Shown: in pieces, positions 27,240-35,808 of the stretch
Layout of the letters: each line of letters opens with the position of its first letter
Position numbering within the stretch: the stretch's first letter is position 1
Assembly: GCA_017442365.1 (NCBI GenBank)
Contig: JAFRZW010000007.1
Coordinates: 62,001 to 126,000 of the forward strand
Origin: Rikenellaceae bacterium
Lineage (GTDB): Bacteria > Bacteroidota > Bacteroidia > Bacteroidales > Rikenellaceae
Reading direction: 5' to 3'
DNA length: 64,000 bases
Notes under the pieces: model-generated
What the model saw: only the letters and a program-made list of their open reading frames with translations
Told to the model about the DNA's origin: nothing
Databases searched by the model: none
Made by a program: the position numbers and the translations under genes

Positions 27240-28703
27240 ATGCGAAGAGTGTTAATGATATTTTTTGTAGTGGTTGCGATGGTGTCTTGCGGTCGGAAGC
27301 CAATGGAGGGCTATCGCCAGCAGCCGCAGTTGCCGCCAATGCACCCCGACTACACCGATATAACGATTCCGTGCAATATCGCACCGCTCAATTTCGAGAT
27401 CGACTCGGTCGATGAGATCGAGGTGCTGATCAAGGGCGAGCGCGATTGGACATTTCGCAAGCGCGGAACGAAGATGCGTTTTGGCGAACGCGAGTGGCGC
27501 AAAATGCTTGCCGAGGAGCGAGGTAACGAGCTTCTCATTCACGTTACTACGCTCCGCGATCGTGAGCACTGCGGTTGGCGCAGTTTTACGTGGCAGATCT
27601 CGGAGGATAGTATTGATAGCTACCTGAGTTATCGACTGATAGAGCCTGCATACGAGGTTTGGAACGAGTTGCAGATCGTTGAGCGCAATGTCGAAAATTT
27701 CGATGAGCGATTGCTGGGCGACAACATTTCGACCGATCGCTCGTGTATGAACTGCCACACGTCGAATCGTGCCGAGCAACCCGCAACATTTATGCACGTG
27801 CGCGGCAAGCGTGGTGGTACGATCTACTCGCACGAGGGTAAGGTGCGCAAGATCAACACTGCGACCGCCCATACGTCGGGCAGTGCGGTCTATGGCGAGA
27901 TCGAGCGTGGCGGTCGCTACGGAATATTCACTACGGCCGACATCGTGCCGATACTTCACCTCGACGCACGCGAACGAATGGAGGTCTATGACCGTTCGAG
28001 CGACCTGATAGTGATTGATTTCGAGGAGGGTACGGTCAGCGATAATGAAGCGGTAAGTGGCGCAGAGTACCAAGAGACATTTCCGGCATTCTCGGCTGAT
28101 GGTCGCACGATCTACTTCTGTCGAGCGGTGAGCCGTCCGCAACCCGATAGCATAACGAATATGATGTATAGTCTGTGTGCGATCGACTTCGATCCTGCCA
28201 CAGGACGTTTGGGAGATGAGGTACGTACGGTGATCGATGCCGATAGTGTGGGCCGTTCGTTCAGTTTTCCGAAGTGCTCGCCCGATGGTCGCTGGTTGAT
28301 GACGACCGTATCGAACTATGGCACCTTTCCCATCTGGCATAGCGAAACCGACTTGTGGCTCATCGACTTGCAGAGTGGCGCGGTCGATACCTTAGCGGCG
28401 GTCAATGGTCGTTATTCGGATTCGTATCACTCGTGGAGCTCTTCGTCGCGTTGGGTGGTGTTTGCATCGAAACGCGATGATAGGGTCTATGGCCGTCCCT
28501 ACATTGCTCACGTCGATTCGTTGGGGCAGGTGAGCCGTCCGTTTGTATTGCCGCAGCGCGATCCGTCGCGATATCGCACGACGTTGAAGTCGATGAATAT
28601 ACCGGAGCTTTATCCCCACGCAGAGAACTACGACGCGCGCGTGTTGCGTAGAATCTACTTCGATAAGGAGGCGGAAACATTTGAGTATAAAGAGAATAGA
28701 TAG
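27240..28703 (+). CDS. TolB-like propeller lipoprotein with one CxxCH haem motif, copy 1
   Basis: 487 aa from ATG 27240, two bases after the previous stop; the longer in-frame start at 27126 would overlap the membrane-protein gene. Lipobox MVSC (Cys ~17). Residues ~35-160 are an Ig-like/unknown domain (YTDITIPCNIAPLNFEID). CMNCH at residues 169-173 is a c-type haem attachment motif, followed by FMHVRGKRGGTIY. Residues ~195-465 are PD40/TolB-like blades (FPAFSADGRTIYF, SPDGRWLMTT, YHSWSSSSRWVVFAS). Probably an exported haem protein acting with the membrane partner; no haem-lyase genes are in view. Confidence 0.8.
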   Translation: MRRVLMIFFVVVAMVSCGRKPMEGYRQQPQLPPMHPDYTDITIPCNIAPLNFEIDSVDEIEVLIKGERDWTFRKRGTKMRFGEREWRKMLAEERGNELLIHVTTLRDREHCGWRSFTWQISEDSIDSYLSYRLIEPAYEVWNELQIVERNVENFDERLLGDNISTDRSCMNCHTSNRAEQPATFMHVRGKRGGTIYSHEGKVRKINTATAHTSGSAVYGEIERGGRYGIFTTADIVPILHLDARERMEVYDRSSDLIVIDFEEGTVSDNEAVSGAEYQETFPAFSADGRTIYFCRAVSRPQPDSITNMMYSLCAIDFDPATGRLGDEVRTVIDADSVGRSFSFPKCSPDGRWLMTTVSNYGTFPIWHSETDLWLIDLQSGAVDTLAAVNGRYSDSYHSWSSSSRWVVFASKRDDRVYGRPYIAHVDSLGQVSRPFVLPQRDPSRYRTTLKSMNIPELYPHAENYDARVLRRIYFDKEAETFEYKENR

Positions 28704-28705
28704 AT

Positions 28706-30427
28706 ATGAAACAGGTTGATAAATATGCGCGATTGGTTCTGCCGGCATTGATGGCGGTGGCGGCGTGGCTCTTTTTCGGGGTCTTCTATCGTTGGCATCT
28801 GCTCTATTTCGAGGGCAACCATCTCTTCCTTTGGACAGCAGACTACGCCCGCGAAACGATCTGCCATCTGGGCGGTTTGGGCGACTATGTAATGCGCTTT
28901 TTGATACAGTTTTACCACTTGCCGTTGTTGGGCGGAGTGATTGTGGCGCTGTTGCTTTTGGCTCTGCAACAAGGTGTGCAGCGAGTGATGCAACTATCGA
29001 CGCAGTCGAATGCCCTGTGGCCGCTGAGTTATGTGCCTTCGATTATCTATTGGGCAATACTTTGCGATGAGAATTTTACGCCTGTCGGTCTGTTGGCAAT
29101 GGTGGCGGCGATTTGGACAGCTGTCGGTATTGCGCGCCTGAAAAACAGTTGGTTGCGTTCGGCGATAACGTTTGTCGGGTTGATCGCTCTATGGCTGGCA
29201 GTTGGTGGCGGCGCGGTCGTTGCGTGGGTTGCGGTCGTGGTGATCGAATTGGCAACGAAACGCGATTGGCGAGCATTGACGGCTACGGTGCTGGCTGCTG
29301 TGGTAGTGGCTGTGATGTGGTTGTCGCGTCCGTGGCACCTGAGCGATGCAATGATGGTTACGGGCGGAATCTATTTCCGCCACTTCGATATCGAGCTCGG
29401 CGCCTTCTACAAGTTGTGGGGAGCAACATCAGCGGTAATCGTACTGACGCCATTGGTGAGCCGTTGGGTGCGCGAGTGGATCAATGTGGTGGCTGCGGTG
29501 GCGGTCGTTGCTACGGCGGTGGCAGTCCTGCCTAAGCACTACGACGCCAATGGCGAGGATACGATGGCATATTACTGCCTGACGCGCAACGGACAATGGA
29601 ACGAGGTGATCGAGCGAGCTCGTAAGCACGACCCTCAGACCCGTCCCGCAATGATTTGCCTCAATCTGTCGCTGGTAATGACGGGGCAGTCGGGCGAGCA
29701 ACTATTCGATTTCCCTCAATATGGTCCTGCGGGGCTCTTTATGACCTATGGCGAGGATCTGATATTCTGTGGCGAGGTGCTGTTCAATCTCGGATTTATC
29801 AACGAGGCTCAACGCTATGCTTACGAAATGATGGTAACCTACTCCTACCTGCAACGATCGGCATTTACGATAACACGTTTGGCCGAAACCAATATGATCG
29901 CAGGGCGTGATCAAGTGGCACGTAAATATCTCAATGCGCTGAGACATACGTTGTTCTATCGTTCGTGGGCTGAGAACCTGCTCGAATTGATGGATACTCC
30001 GAAGGCGATCGACGAGCATCGCTTGTATGGTAAGTTGCGTCGCAACCAACCTGTCAAGAATTTTGCATTCTTCTCGGAAAAGTTCGATAAGATGCTCGAA
30101 GAGATGGTTGATCAGCGTCCTAAAAACCGCGAGGCGTACGAATACCTGATGGCGTTCTACCTGCTCTATAAAGATGTCGATTCGTTTGCCGAGCGATTGA
30201 TTATCCCGACCAAGGGGCTGCCGCGCGCCTATGAGGAGGCCTTTGCGATGATCTGTCGTATCAATCACGTCAATCCGGCAACGCTTCCCTCGAATCTGAA
30301 TCGTGCTACGTTCGATCGTTTGGAGCGTTATATCCACGCTTACAATATGTCGGGCAACAATCCTGAGGTGATGTCGAAGGATTGGGGTCGCTCGTATTGG
30401 TTCTATACTAACTTTATCCGATTCTAA
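28706..30427 (+). CDS. DUF6057-type polytopic membrane protein, copy 2
   Basis: 573 aa, three bases after the previous gene. Same plan as the protein at 25510: membrane helices in residues ~8-280 (for example LLGGVIVALLLLALQQG), then a TPR-like soluble half (EVLFNLGFINEAQRYAYEMM, residues ~290-570) ending RSYWFYTNFIRF. Identity between the two copies appears modest outside the C-terminal motif, so the duplication is old or both are kept for different jobs. Function unknown. Confidence 0.82.
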   Translation: MKQVDKYARLVLPALMAVAAWLFFGVFYRWHLLYFEGNHLFLWTADYARETICHLGGLGDYVMRFLIQFYHLPLLGGVIVALLLLALQQGVQRVMQLSTQSNALWPLSYVPSIIYWAILCDENFTPVGLLAMVAAIWTAVGIARLKNSWLRSAITFVGLIALWLAVGGGAVVAWVAVVVIELATKRDWRALTATVLAAVVVAVMWLSRPWHLSDAMMVTGGIYFRHFDIELGAFYKLWGATSAVIVLTPLVSRWVREWINVVAAVAVVATAVAVLPKHYDANGEDTMAYYCLTRNGQWNEVIERARKHDPQTRPAMICLNLSLVMTGQSGEQLFDFPQYGPAGLFMTYGEDLIFCGEVLFNLGFINEAQRYAYEMMVTYSYLQRSAFTITRLAETNMIAGRDQVARKYLNALRHTLFYRSWAENLLELMDTPKAIDEHRLYGKLRRNQPVKNFAFFSEKFDKMLEEMVDQRPKNREAYEYLMAFYLLYKDVDSFAERLIIPTKGLPRAYEEAFAMICRINHVNPATLPSNLNRATFDRLERYIHAYNMSGNNPEVMSKDWGRSYWFYTNFIRF

Positions 30428-30430
30428 ACT

Positions 30431-31864
30431 ATGCGTAAGTTATTCATTATAGCAGCTTTATCTTTTGTGGTTGCAGCTTGCTCGACTGCCGAAAAGCGCA
30501 CGAGCGACCAACTGCCTCCCATTTTTCCCGACTATGCGGGAGTAACGGTGCCAATCAACATCGCACCTCTGAATTTTGATGCGGCGGTGGCAGCCGAGCG
30601 TGTCGAGGCTACGATTAGCAATGGCTCGCAGCAAATCAAAGTGAAGGGACGCACGGGAGTCGATATTCCGCTCCGTAAGTGGCGTGCGTTGTTGGCCGAT
30701 GCCGAGCGATTGACCGTAGCGGTGGCTGTAACGGCAGAGGGCGTGCAAACCGAATATGCACCCTTCGAGATTATGGTGAGCCGCGATAGTATCGACTACG
30801 GAGTATGCTACCGTCGTGTCGATCCGGGGTATGAATACTATGCGCGTATGGGGTTGTATTACTACGACTTGGCAGAAAATGAGGAGCACATTCTGATCGA
30901 AAACACTCTACTCGGCAGTTCGTGCGTCAATTGCCACTCGTTTGCCAAAACAAACCCATCGAAGATGATGTTCCATATTCGTGGCAAGGGCGGTGGTACG
31001 TTGATGCACCTCAACGGACAGAACACGCTGCTCAATACCAAGACCGACGCAACACAAGTGTCGTGTGTCTATCCCTCGTGGCACCCCGAAGGCCGTTATA
31101 TCGCCTACTCGATCAACGATATCAAACAGACGTTCCATAACGAGCCGTCGATGTTGCTCGATGTCTATGATCATTGGTCAGACGTGGTGATCTACGATAC
31201 CGAAACGGGCGAACTGAATACCTATCCCATTCTGTCCGATACGGCTCGATTCGAGACCTTCCCCTCGTTCTCGGCCGATGGTCGCACGCTCTATTTCTGC
31301 TCGGCCGATCCCCAAGCTGCCGAGTTATTGCCTGAGGTGCGCTACGAACTTTGCAGCGTGGGGTTCGATCCCGCAACGGGTGAGGTGGGCAACGAGATCA
31401 CGACAGTTTGGGACGGTGATGGTGCGAGTCTGCTCTTTCCGCGTGCGTCGTATGATGGTCGCTATCTGATGGTTACGCGCTCGGCATACGGCACCTTCCC
31501 AATCTGGCATAAAGATGCCGACCTGTGGTTGATCGACCTTGTAACGGGCGAGCGTCGTTCGATTGATGAACTGAATAGCGACAACACCGAGAGTTATCAC
31601 TCGTGGAGTTCGTCGTCGCGTTGGGTGGTCTTTTCGTCGCGTCGTATTGATGGTCTGCACACGCGCCCGTTCATTGCGCACGTTGATGACGAGGGGCGTT
31701 TTTCGAAGCCATTCCTGATGCCTCACAACGATCCCAGAACGTGGTACGATGGACTGATGCAGTCGTACAATATCCCCGAATTTATATCGGCACCGATCGA
31801 GATCTCGCCTAAGGATATTTTGCAGGCTGAGGCTGGGGCGGTCGAACTCAGAGAACGAAAATAG
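30431..31864 (+). CDS. TolB-like propeller lipoprotein with one CxxCH haem motif, copy 2
   Basis: 477 aa. Lipobox VAAC (Cys ~17). Shares with the protein at 27240 the block PDYAGVTVPINIAPLNF near residue 35, the haem motif CVNCH at residues 165-169 followed by FHIRGKGGGTL, and propeller blades FPSFSADGRTLYF, YGTFPIWHKDADLWLIDL and YHSWSSSSRWVVFSS. The paralogues are clearly homologous along their full length. No extra Cys pairs for further haems. Exported; role inferred to be linked to the preceding membrane protein. Confidence 0.82.
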   Translation: MRKLFIIAALSFVVAACSTAEKRTSDQLPPIFPDYAGVTVPINIAPLNFDAAVAAERVEATISNGSQQIKVKGRTGVDIPLRKWRALLADAERLTVAVAVTAEGVQTEYAPFEIMVSRDSIDYGVCYRRVDPGYEYYARMGLYYYDLAENEEHILIENTLLGSSCVNCHSFAKTNPSKMMFHIRGKGGGTLMHLNGQNTLLNTKTDATQVSCVYPSWHPEGRYIAYSINDIKQTFHNEPSMLLDVYDHWSDVVIYDTETGELNTYPILSDTARFETFPSFSADGRTLYFCSADPQAAELLPEVRYELCSVGFDPATGEVGNEITTVWDGDGASLLFPRASYDGRYLMVTRSAYGTFPIWHKDADLWLIDLVTGERRSIDELNSDNTESYHSWSSSSRWVVFSSRRIDGLHTRPFIAHVDDEGRFSKPFLMPHNDPRTWYDGLMQSYNIPEFISAPIEISPKDILQAEAGAVELRERK

Positions 31865-31930
31865 TCTAAATTCTATATTCAAACACACACAAAACACACA
31901 ACTAACTAACTAAAACCGGAGGGTAAAACA

Positions 31931-33058
31931 ATGAAAAGATTTTTTGCTATTGTAGCGATTGCTACCGCAATGATGATTGCAAGCTGTTCTGAGGACCCCT
32001 ATCAGAGTGGAGTCCAAAGTGGCGGTGAAAACGATGAGAGCGAGGAGCTGCTTCCAGCCAAAGATGGGCGCGTGGCGATTGCCTACGTAACCTATTACGG
32101 CAAGTCGATTCCCGATCCTATGCTGATGACCCACATCAACTACGCATTCGCCGAATTGTATGTTAAAGATGGTGTTTATAAGGGTTTCAAGTTGCAGGGC
32201 AACGAGGATCGCTTCCGTCAGGTTGTAGCTTTGAAGAAGAAGAATCCCAATTTGAAGATATCGTTGTCGTTCTCGCACACGGTAACTAACGACGATAATT
32301 CGCAGGGTGGCGGTTTCTCGGCTCTGGCCAAGTCGGACGAGTATCGCAAGGCATTTGCAAAGGATTGCCGCGACTTCTGCTCGAAGTGGGGTATCGACGG
32401 CATTGATATCGATTGGGAGTTCCCCGGTCTGTCGTGGAGTGGCCACGCGTGCGATCCGTCGGTCGATGTCGAGAACCACGTGTTGCTGATGAAGCAGCTG
32501 CGCGAGACGCTCGGCACACGCTATCTGCTCACCTATGCCGGCTATGTGAAGAACGTTATCGAGACGGACGAAGGTCGTAAGTATATCGACATTGCTGCGG
32601 TTGATCCCTATGTCGATTTCGTCAATGTGATGACCTACGATATGGATTCGGCACCGAGCCACCAGTCGGCACTGCGCGACAAGAGCGCTTACGTCGATTG
32701 CGAGCGTGCAATCAAGGCTTATACCGATGCAGGTGTTGCCGCATCGAAGTTGGTATTGGGTATTCCGTTCTATGGTCGTATTTCGTTTGACAAGTCGCCC
32801 GGCGCGATCGATTACAACAAGATCATTATGCTCGATAAGAACGACTATAAGATCGACAACTGGGATAGCGACGCTAATGTACCTTACGTAACCTATAAGG
32901 GCACGTACTATTGCGGCTACGACAACGAGAAGAGCATCGCCATCAAGGGCGATTGGATTCGTAGCTTGGGTATGAAGGGTATGATGTATTGGGATTACAA
33001 TGCAGACGACAACCAGCACACGCTCTGCAAGGCTGTTTGGCAGGCAGTGATGAAGTAG
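31931..33058 (+). CDS. GH18 family lipoprotein (chitinase/endo-N-acetylglucosaminidase type), copy 1
   Basis: 375 aa. Lipobox IASC (Cys ~19) followed by acidic SEDPYQSG. One GH18 TIM barrel (residues ~45-372) with the catalytic DGIDIDWEFPG, acid/base Glu163, strand-2 SLSFSH, VNVMTYDM for the substrate-positioning residues, and GMMYWDYN near the C-terminus. Family reaction: hydrolysis next to GlcNAc with N-acetyl-assisted retention. It could act on chitin or on N-glycan cores; sequence does not decide. Preceded by a good GGAGG ribosome site and followed by a terminator. Confidence 0.92.
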   Translation: MKRFFAIVAIATAMMIASCSEDPYQSGVQSGGENDESEELLPAKDGRVAIAYVTYYGKSIPDPMLMTHINYAFAELYVKDGVYKGFKLQGNEDRFRQVVALKKKNPNLKISLSFSHTVTNDDNSQGGGFSALAKSDEYRKAFAKDCRDFCSKWGIDGIDIDWEFPGLSWSGHACDPSVDVENHVLLMKQLRETLGTRYLLTYAGYVKNVIETDEGRKYIDIAAVDPYVDFVNVMTYDMDSAPSHQSALRDKSAYVDCERAIKAYTDAGVAASKLVLGIPFYGRISFDKSPGAIDYNKIIMLDKNDYKIDNWDSDANVPYVTYKGTYYCGYDNEKSIAIKGDWIRSLGMKGMMYWDYNADDNQHTLCKAVWQAVMK

Positions 33059-33091
33059 TCGCTGAGCGCGCGAGTTGCGCAACGAACGATA

Positions 33092-33131
33092 GAGAGTGGT
33101 CGAACGAGGGGTTTCGGCCACTCTTTTTTTG
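33092..33131 (+). terminator. Terminator after first GH18 gene
   Basis: 12-bp stem (AGAGTGGTCGAA with TTCGGCCACTCT, one G-U), 8-base loop, then seven T. Confidence 0.9.
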
Positions 33132-33140
33132 GTGTGAAAT

Positions 33141-33171
33141 TTTGGTAAATAGCCGAAATGTACTATCTTTA
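33141..33171 (+). promoter_or_regulatory. Promoter of second GH18 gene
   Basis: TTTG (33141-33144), 19-base spacer, TATCTTTA (33164-33171; one mismatch). Confidence 0.6.
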
Positions 33172-33204
33172 CACGTTTAATTTATCGAAGCAAAAAGAGG
33201 AACT

Positions 33205-34359
33205 ATGCGCAAACTACTGAATGTGGCTTTGGTCCTGCTGGCGATGACACTTGCGGCCTGCGGTGAGCCTGAGCCCACTCCTGAACCCGAACCTACACCG
33301 ACGCCCGACAAGGAGCAGGAGGAGCCGAAATTGTACCCCGATGAACTCTATCCCGCAGTCGATGGACGTGCGGTGATCTCGTATGTAACCTACTACGGTA
33401 AGTCGATTCCCGATGTCAAGTATATGACCCATATCAATTACGCATTTGCTGAGTTGGTGGAGGAAGATGGTGTCTATCAATCGTTTAAGTTGCAGGGCAA
33501 GGAGTCGCGTTTCCAGCAGATTGTCGATCTGAAAAAGAAGAAACCGAGCCTCAAAATCTTGCTTTCGTTCACAGGTGGAACGTCGGACGATAAATATACC
33601 CCCGAGAATAAATTTGGAGGTTTCTCGGCGATGGCCAAGTCGGATACCGATCGCAAGAAGTTTGCGCAGGATTGCCTCGACTTCTGCAAGAAGTGGGGTA
33701 TCGACGGTATCGACATCGATTGGGAGTTCCCCGGTTTGTCGTGGGATAAGTCGGTGGCGAATGATACCTCGTGCGATGTCGAGAATTACACACTGCTGAT
33801 GGCGCAGTTGCGCGAAACGTTGGGCGACGATTACCTGCTGACCTATGCGGGCTATGTCTTCGACGTGAGCACGTTGGACAATGGTGGCCAACGCTATATT
33901 GACATCAGGGCGGTCGATCCATACGTCGATTGGGTCAATATTATGACCTACAATATGACCTCGCAGGCGCACTCGGCACTGAACAATCCCAAGTTGTGGG
34001 TCGATTGCAAGCGCGCCGTTAAGCACTATACCGAGAAGGGTATTGCAGCGTCGAAATTGGTGCTGGGTGTTCCGTTCTTCGGCTGGGGCGAAGTTACGTG
34101 GAGCTACAAGTCGATCATTGCAAAGGATAAGACACAATATAAAATCGACAATTGGGACTCGGCATCGAGCGTTCCCTACGTAACCGAGATCGCAACGGGT
34201 GAGCGATTGTGTGCATACGATAACCCTAAGAGTATCGTGATGAAGGGCGATTTCGCTCGCGGATCGGGTTTGAAGGGTATGATGTCGTGGCAGTATGATC
34301 AGGACGACGCCAAGCTGACGCTCAACAAAGCGATGTGGCAGGCTACGATGAAAAAGTAA
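33205..34359 (+). CDS. GH18 family lipoprotein, copy 2
   Basis: 384 aa. Lipobox LAAC (Cys ~19), then a Pro/Glu/Thr linker (EPTPEPEPTPTPDKEQ) that would hold the enzyme off the membrane. GH18 barrel residues ~50-380 with DGIDIDWEFPG (Glu174), LLSFTGG, VNIMTYNM and MMSWQYDQ. Close paralogue of the gene at 31931, so a tandem duplication, but it has its own promoter and the linker is unique. Differences in loops (KFGGFSAM, SWDKSVANDTSCD) may shift specificity. Confidence 0.92.
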   Translation: MRKLLNVALVLLAMTLAACGEPEPTPEPEPTPTPDKEQEEPKLYPDELYPAVDGRAVISYVTYYGKSIPDVKYMTHINYAFAELVEEDGVYQSFKLQGKESRFQQIVDLKKKKPSLKILLSFTGGTSDDKYTPENKFGGFSAMAKSDTDRKKFAQDCLDFCKKWGIDGIDIDWEFPGLSWDKSVANDTSCDVENYTLLMAQLRETLGDDYLLTYAGYVFDVSTLDNGGQRYIDIRAVDPYVDWVNIMTYNMTSQAHSALNNPKLWVDCKRAVKHYTEKGIAASKLVLGVPFFGWGEVTWSYKSIIAKDKTQYKIDNWDSASSVPYVTEIATGERLCAYDNPKSIVMKGDFARGSGLKGMMSWQYDQDDAKLTLNKAMWQATMKK

Positions 34360-34369
34360 AAAATAAGCG

Positions 34370-35491
34370 ATGAATTTCAAAACTATTATAACCGATGAGG
34401 CGCGCGCTCAGGTGCGGGTTGCCGAGTTTGCTCCGAGCGAAGGTGTCAAGGAGTATAACTTGATGATCAGCACGAGTTTGCGAGGTGCGTTTGCGGAGCA
34501 GGTCGATTCGTTGGTCCGTTCGTTCGAGCAGGTGCGTGAGCAGTTGGGCGATGTGGCTGTGATGTTCGGTCGCTGGTTGGTGAGTGATGCGGCAAATCAA
34601 GCCGATGAGTTGCCACGTGAAGTTGGCGGACGTCGCCTGTCGGTCGTCGAACAACCGGCACTCGATGGTTCGAAGGTGGTGCTGTGGTTGTGGCTTGTCG
34701 AGGGTGGCGAGGTAGTGCCGAATGGTCTGCAACACGGTGAGTATCTGCATATTTGGTCGGCTGACGAACGAGGTGCGGGTGCAACGAGTGAGGCTCAGAC
34801 GCACGATATATTGACACGCTATTCGACTTATCTCGAAACAGAAGGTTGTACGCTCGCGGACGATTGCGTTCGCACGTGGTTCTACGTGCAGGACGTCGAT
34901 AATAATTATGCAGGATTGGTGCGCGCACGTCGCGAGTTTTTCGAGGAGTGTGGTCTGCGTCGTGATACTCACTACATCGCCAGCACGGGTATCGAGGGTC
35001 GCAATGGTGCAGTCGGCAGCGTGGTAACGATGGACGCCTATGCTGTGCGAGGTCTGCGTGAGGGGCAGATTGAATACCTCTATGCGCGTGATTATCTGAG
35101 TCCTACGGCTGATTATGGCGTAACGTTCGAGCGTGGTACCGAGGTGCAGTATGGCGATCGACGCCATCTGTTCATTTCGGGTACGGCGAGCATCGACTCG
35201 AAGGGCGAGGTGGTGCACGTGGGCGATGTTCGTCGTCAGGCGGAGCGAATGATCACGAACATCGAGGCGTTGCTGGCTGAGGGCGCGGCAACGATCGAGG
35301 ACGTTCAGATGGCGATTGTTTATCTGCGCGATATGGGTGATTACGAGCAAGTTGCGCAGTTGCTTGCGGAGCGTTTGCCCGAATTGCCATTGGTGATTAC
35401 GTTGGCACCGGTTTGTCGTCCGAAGTGGTTGATCGAGATGGAGTGTGTGGCTGCGGTTGCGCAGACGGACGCAAGGTTTGCTAAATTCTAA
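34370..35491 (+). CDS. Chorismatase-like Rid-fold protein (FkbO/Hyg5 type)
   Basis: 373 aa, cytoplasmic. The architecture follows FkbO/Hyg5 chorismatases: an N-terminal half with RTWFYVQDVDNNYAGLVR and THYIASTGIEGRNG, and a C-terminal YjgF/Rid-like half (RRHLFISGTASIDSKGEV, HVGDVRRQAERMITNIEALL, VYLRDMGDYEQV, then APVCRPKWLIEMEC, whose Glu aligns with the chorismatase active-site Glu). Known enzymes split chorismate into pyruvate and a hydroxybenzoate-type product. It starts ten bases after a GH18 stop but sits directly upstream of the chorismate-using operon. Activity is an inference; many relatives are labelled only as translation inhibitor/Rid proteins. Confidence 0.72.
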   Translation: MNFKTIITDEARAQVRVAEFAPSEGVKEYNLMISTSLRGAFAEQVDSLVRSFEQVREQLGDVAVMFGRWLVSDAANQADELPREVGGRRLSVVEQPALDGSKVVLWLWLVEGGEVVPNGLQHGEYLHIWSADERGAGATSEAQTHDILTRYSTYLETEGCTLADDCVRTWFYVQDVDNNYAGLVRARREFFEECGLRRDTHYIASTGIEGRNGAVGSVVTMDAYAVRGLREGQIEYLYARDYLSPTADYGVTFERGTEVQYGDRRHLFISGTASIDSKGEVVHVGDVRRQAERMITNIEALLAEGAATIEDVQMAIVYLRDMGDYEQVAQLLAERLPELPLVITLAPVCRPKWLIEMECVAAVAQTDARFAKF

Positions 35492-35656
35492 TTGAACGAA
35501 AATTTCTAATAAATCGAAACGGGGTGCAACGCGCAGTGTAACAGAGCGTTGTGTGAGAAGATCGAAAAAAATTGATAAAAAAGTGCTCCTCCGAGTAACA
35601 ATTTAGCGCAAAAAGAGATATATTTGCACTCAACAAACGAACTAAACGCGAGCAAA
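35492..35656 (+). other. Upstream part of the aromatic operon leader
   Basis: Contains a weak 6-bp hairpin CAACGC/GCGTTG at 35527-35551 (possible terminator of the preceding gene, no T-run directly after) and the -7 box TATATTTG at 35619-35626, from which the leader transcript probably starts. No -33 TTTG at the usual distance. Confidence 0.5.
35619..35626 (+). promoter_or_regulatory. -7 element of the aromatic amino acid operon
   Basis: TATATTTG, exact to TAnnTTTG, 31 bases before the leader-peptide ATG. Confidence 0.55.
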
Positions 35657-35743
35657 ATGAGATCGTATTCGCCGTTTTTTGCATACTTTTTTTATTACTA
35701 CTTCGGCAAAAGTGGGCGGGCGGCTATTGCGGTTATGCGATAA
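35657..35743 (+). CDS. Phe/Tyr leader peptide (28 aa) of the pheA-tyrA operon
   Basis: ATG 35657 to TAA 35741-35743. Residues 4-16 read YSPFFAYFFYYYF: ten of thirteen codons are Phe or Tyr. It is short, lies between a -7 box and an intrinsic terminator, and precedes prephenate dehydratase and dehydrogenase genes, exactly the design of ribosome-stalling leader peptides such as PheL. Ribosome stalling on scarce Phe-tRNA or Tyr-tRNA would uncover GGGCGGG (35714-35720) for antitermination. Both amino acids are products of the operon. The peptide itself probably has no function. Confidence 0.85.
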   Translation: MRSYSPFFAYFFYYYFGKSGRAAIAVMR

Positions 35744-35791
35744 AAGAGATTTATGAAAAATGTGCCCCGCCCCTCAGTGAGCGGGGTTTTT
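35714..35791 (+). promoter_or_regulatory. Transcription attenuator (antiterminator and terminator)
   Basis: Terminator: CCCCGC (35765-35770) pairs with GCGGGG (35781-35786) and is followed by TTTTTC. Competing antiterminator: GGGCGGG (35714-35720), inside the leader-peptide gene, pairs perfectly with CCCGCCC (35766-35772) and so takes away the 5' terminator arm. The operon's first ATG follows 18 bases after the T-run. Confidence 0.8.
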
Positions 35792-35808
35792 CAATGTAAA
35801 ACGAATAG

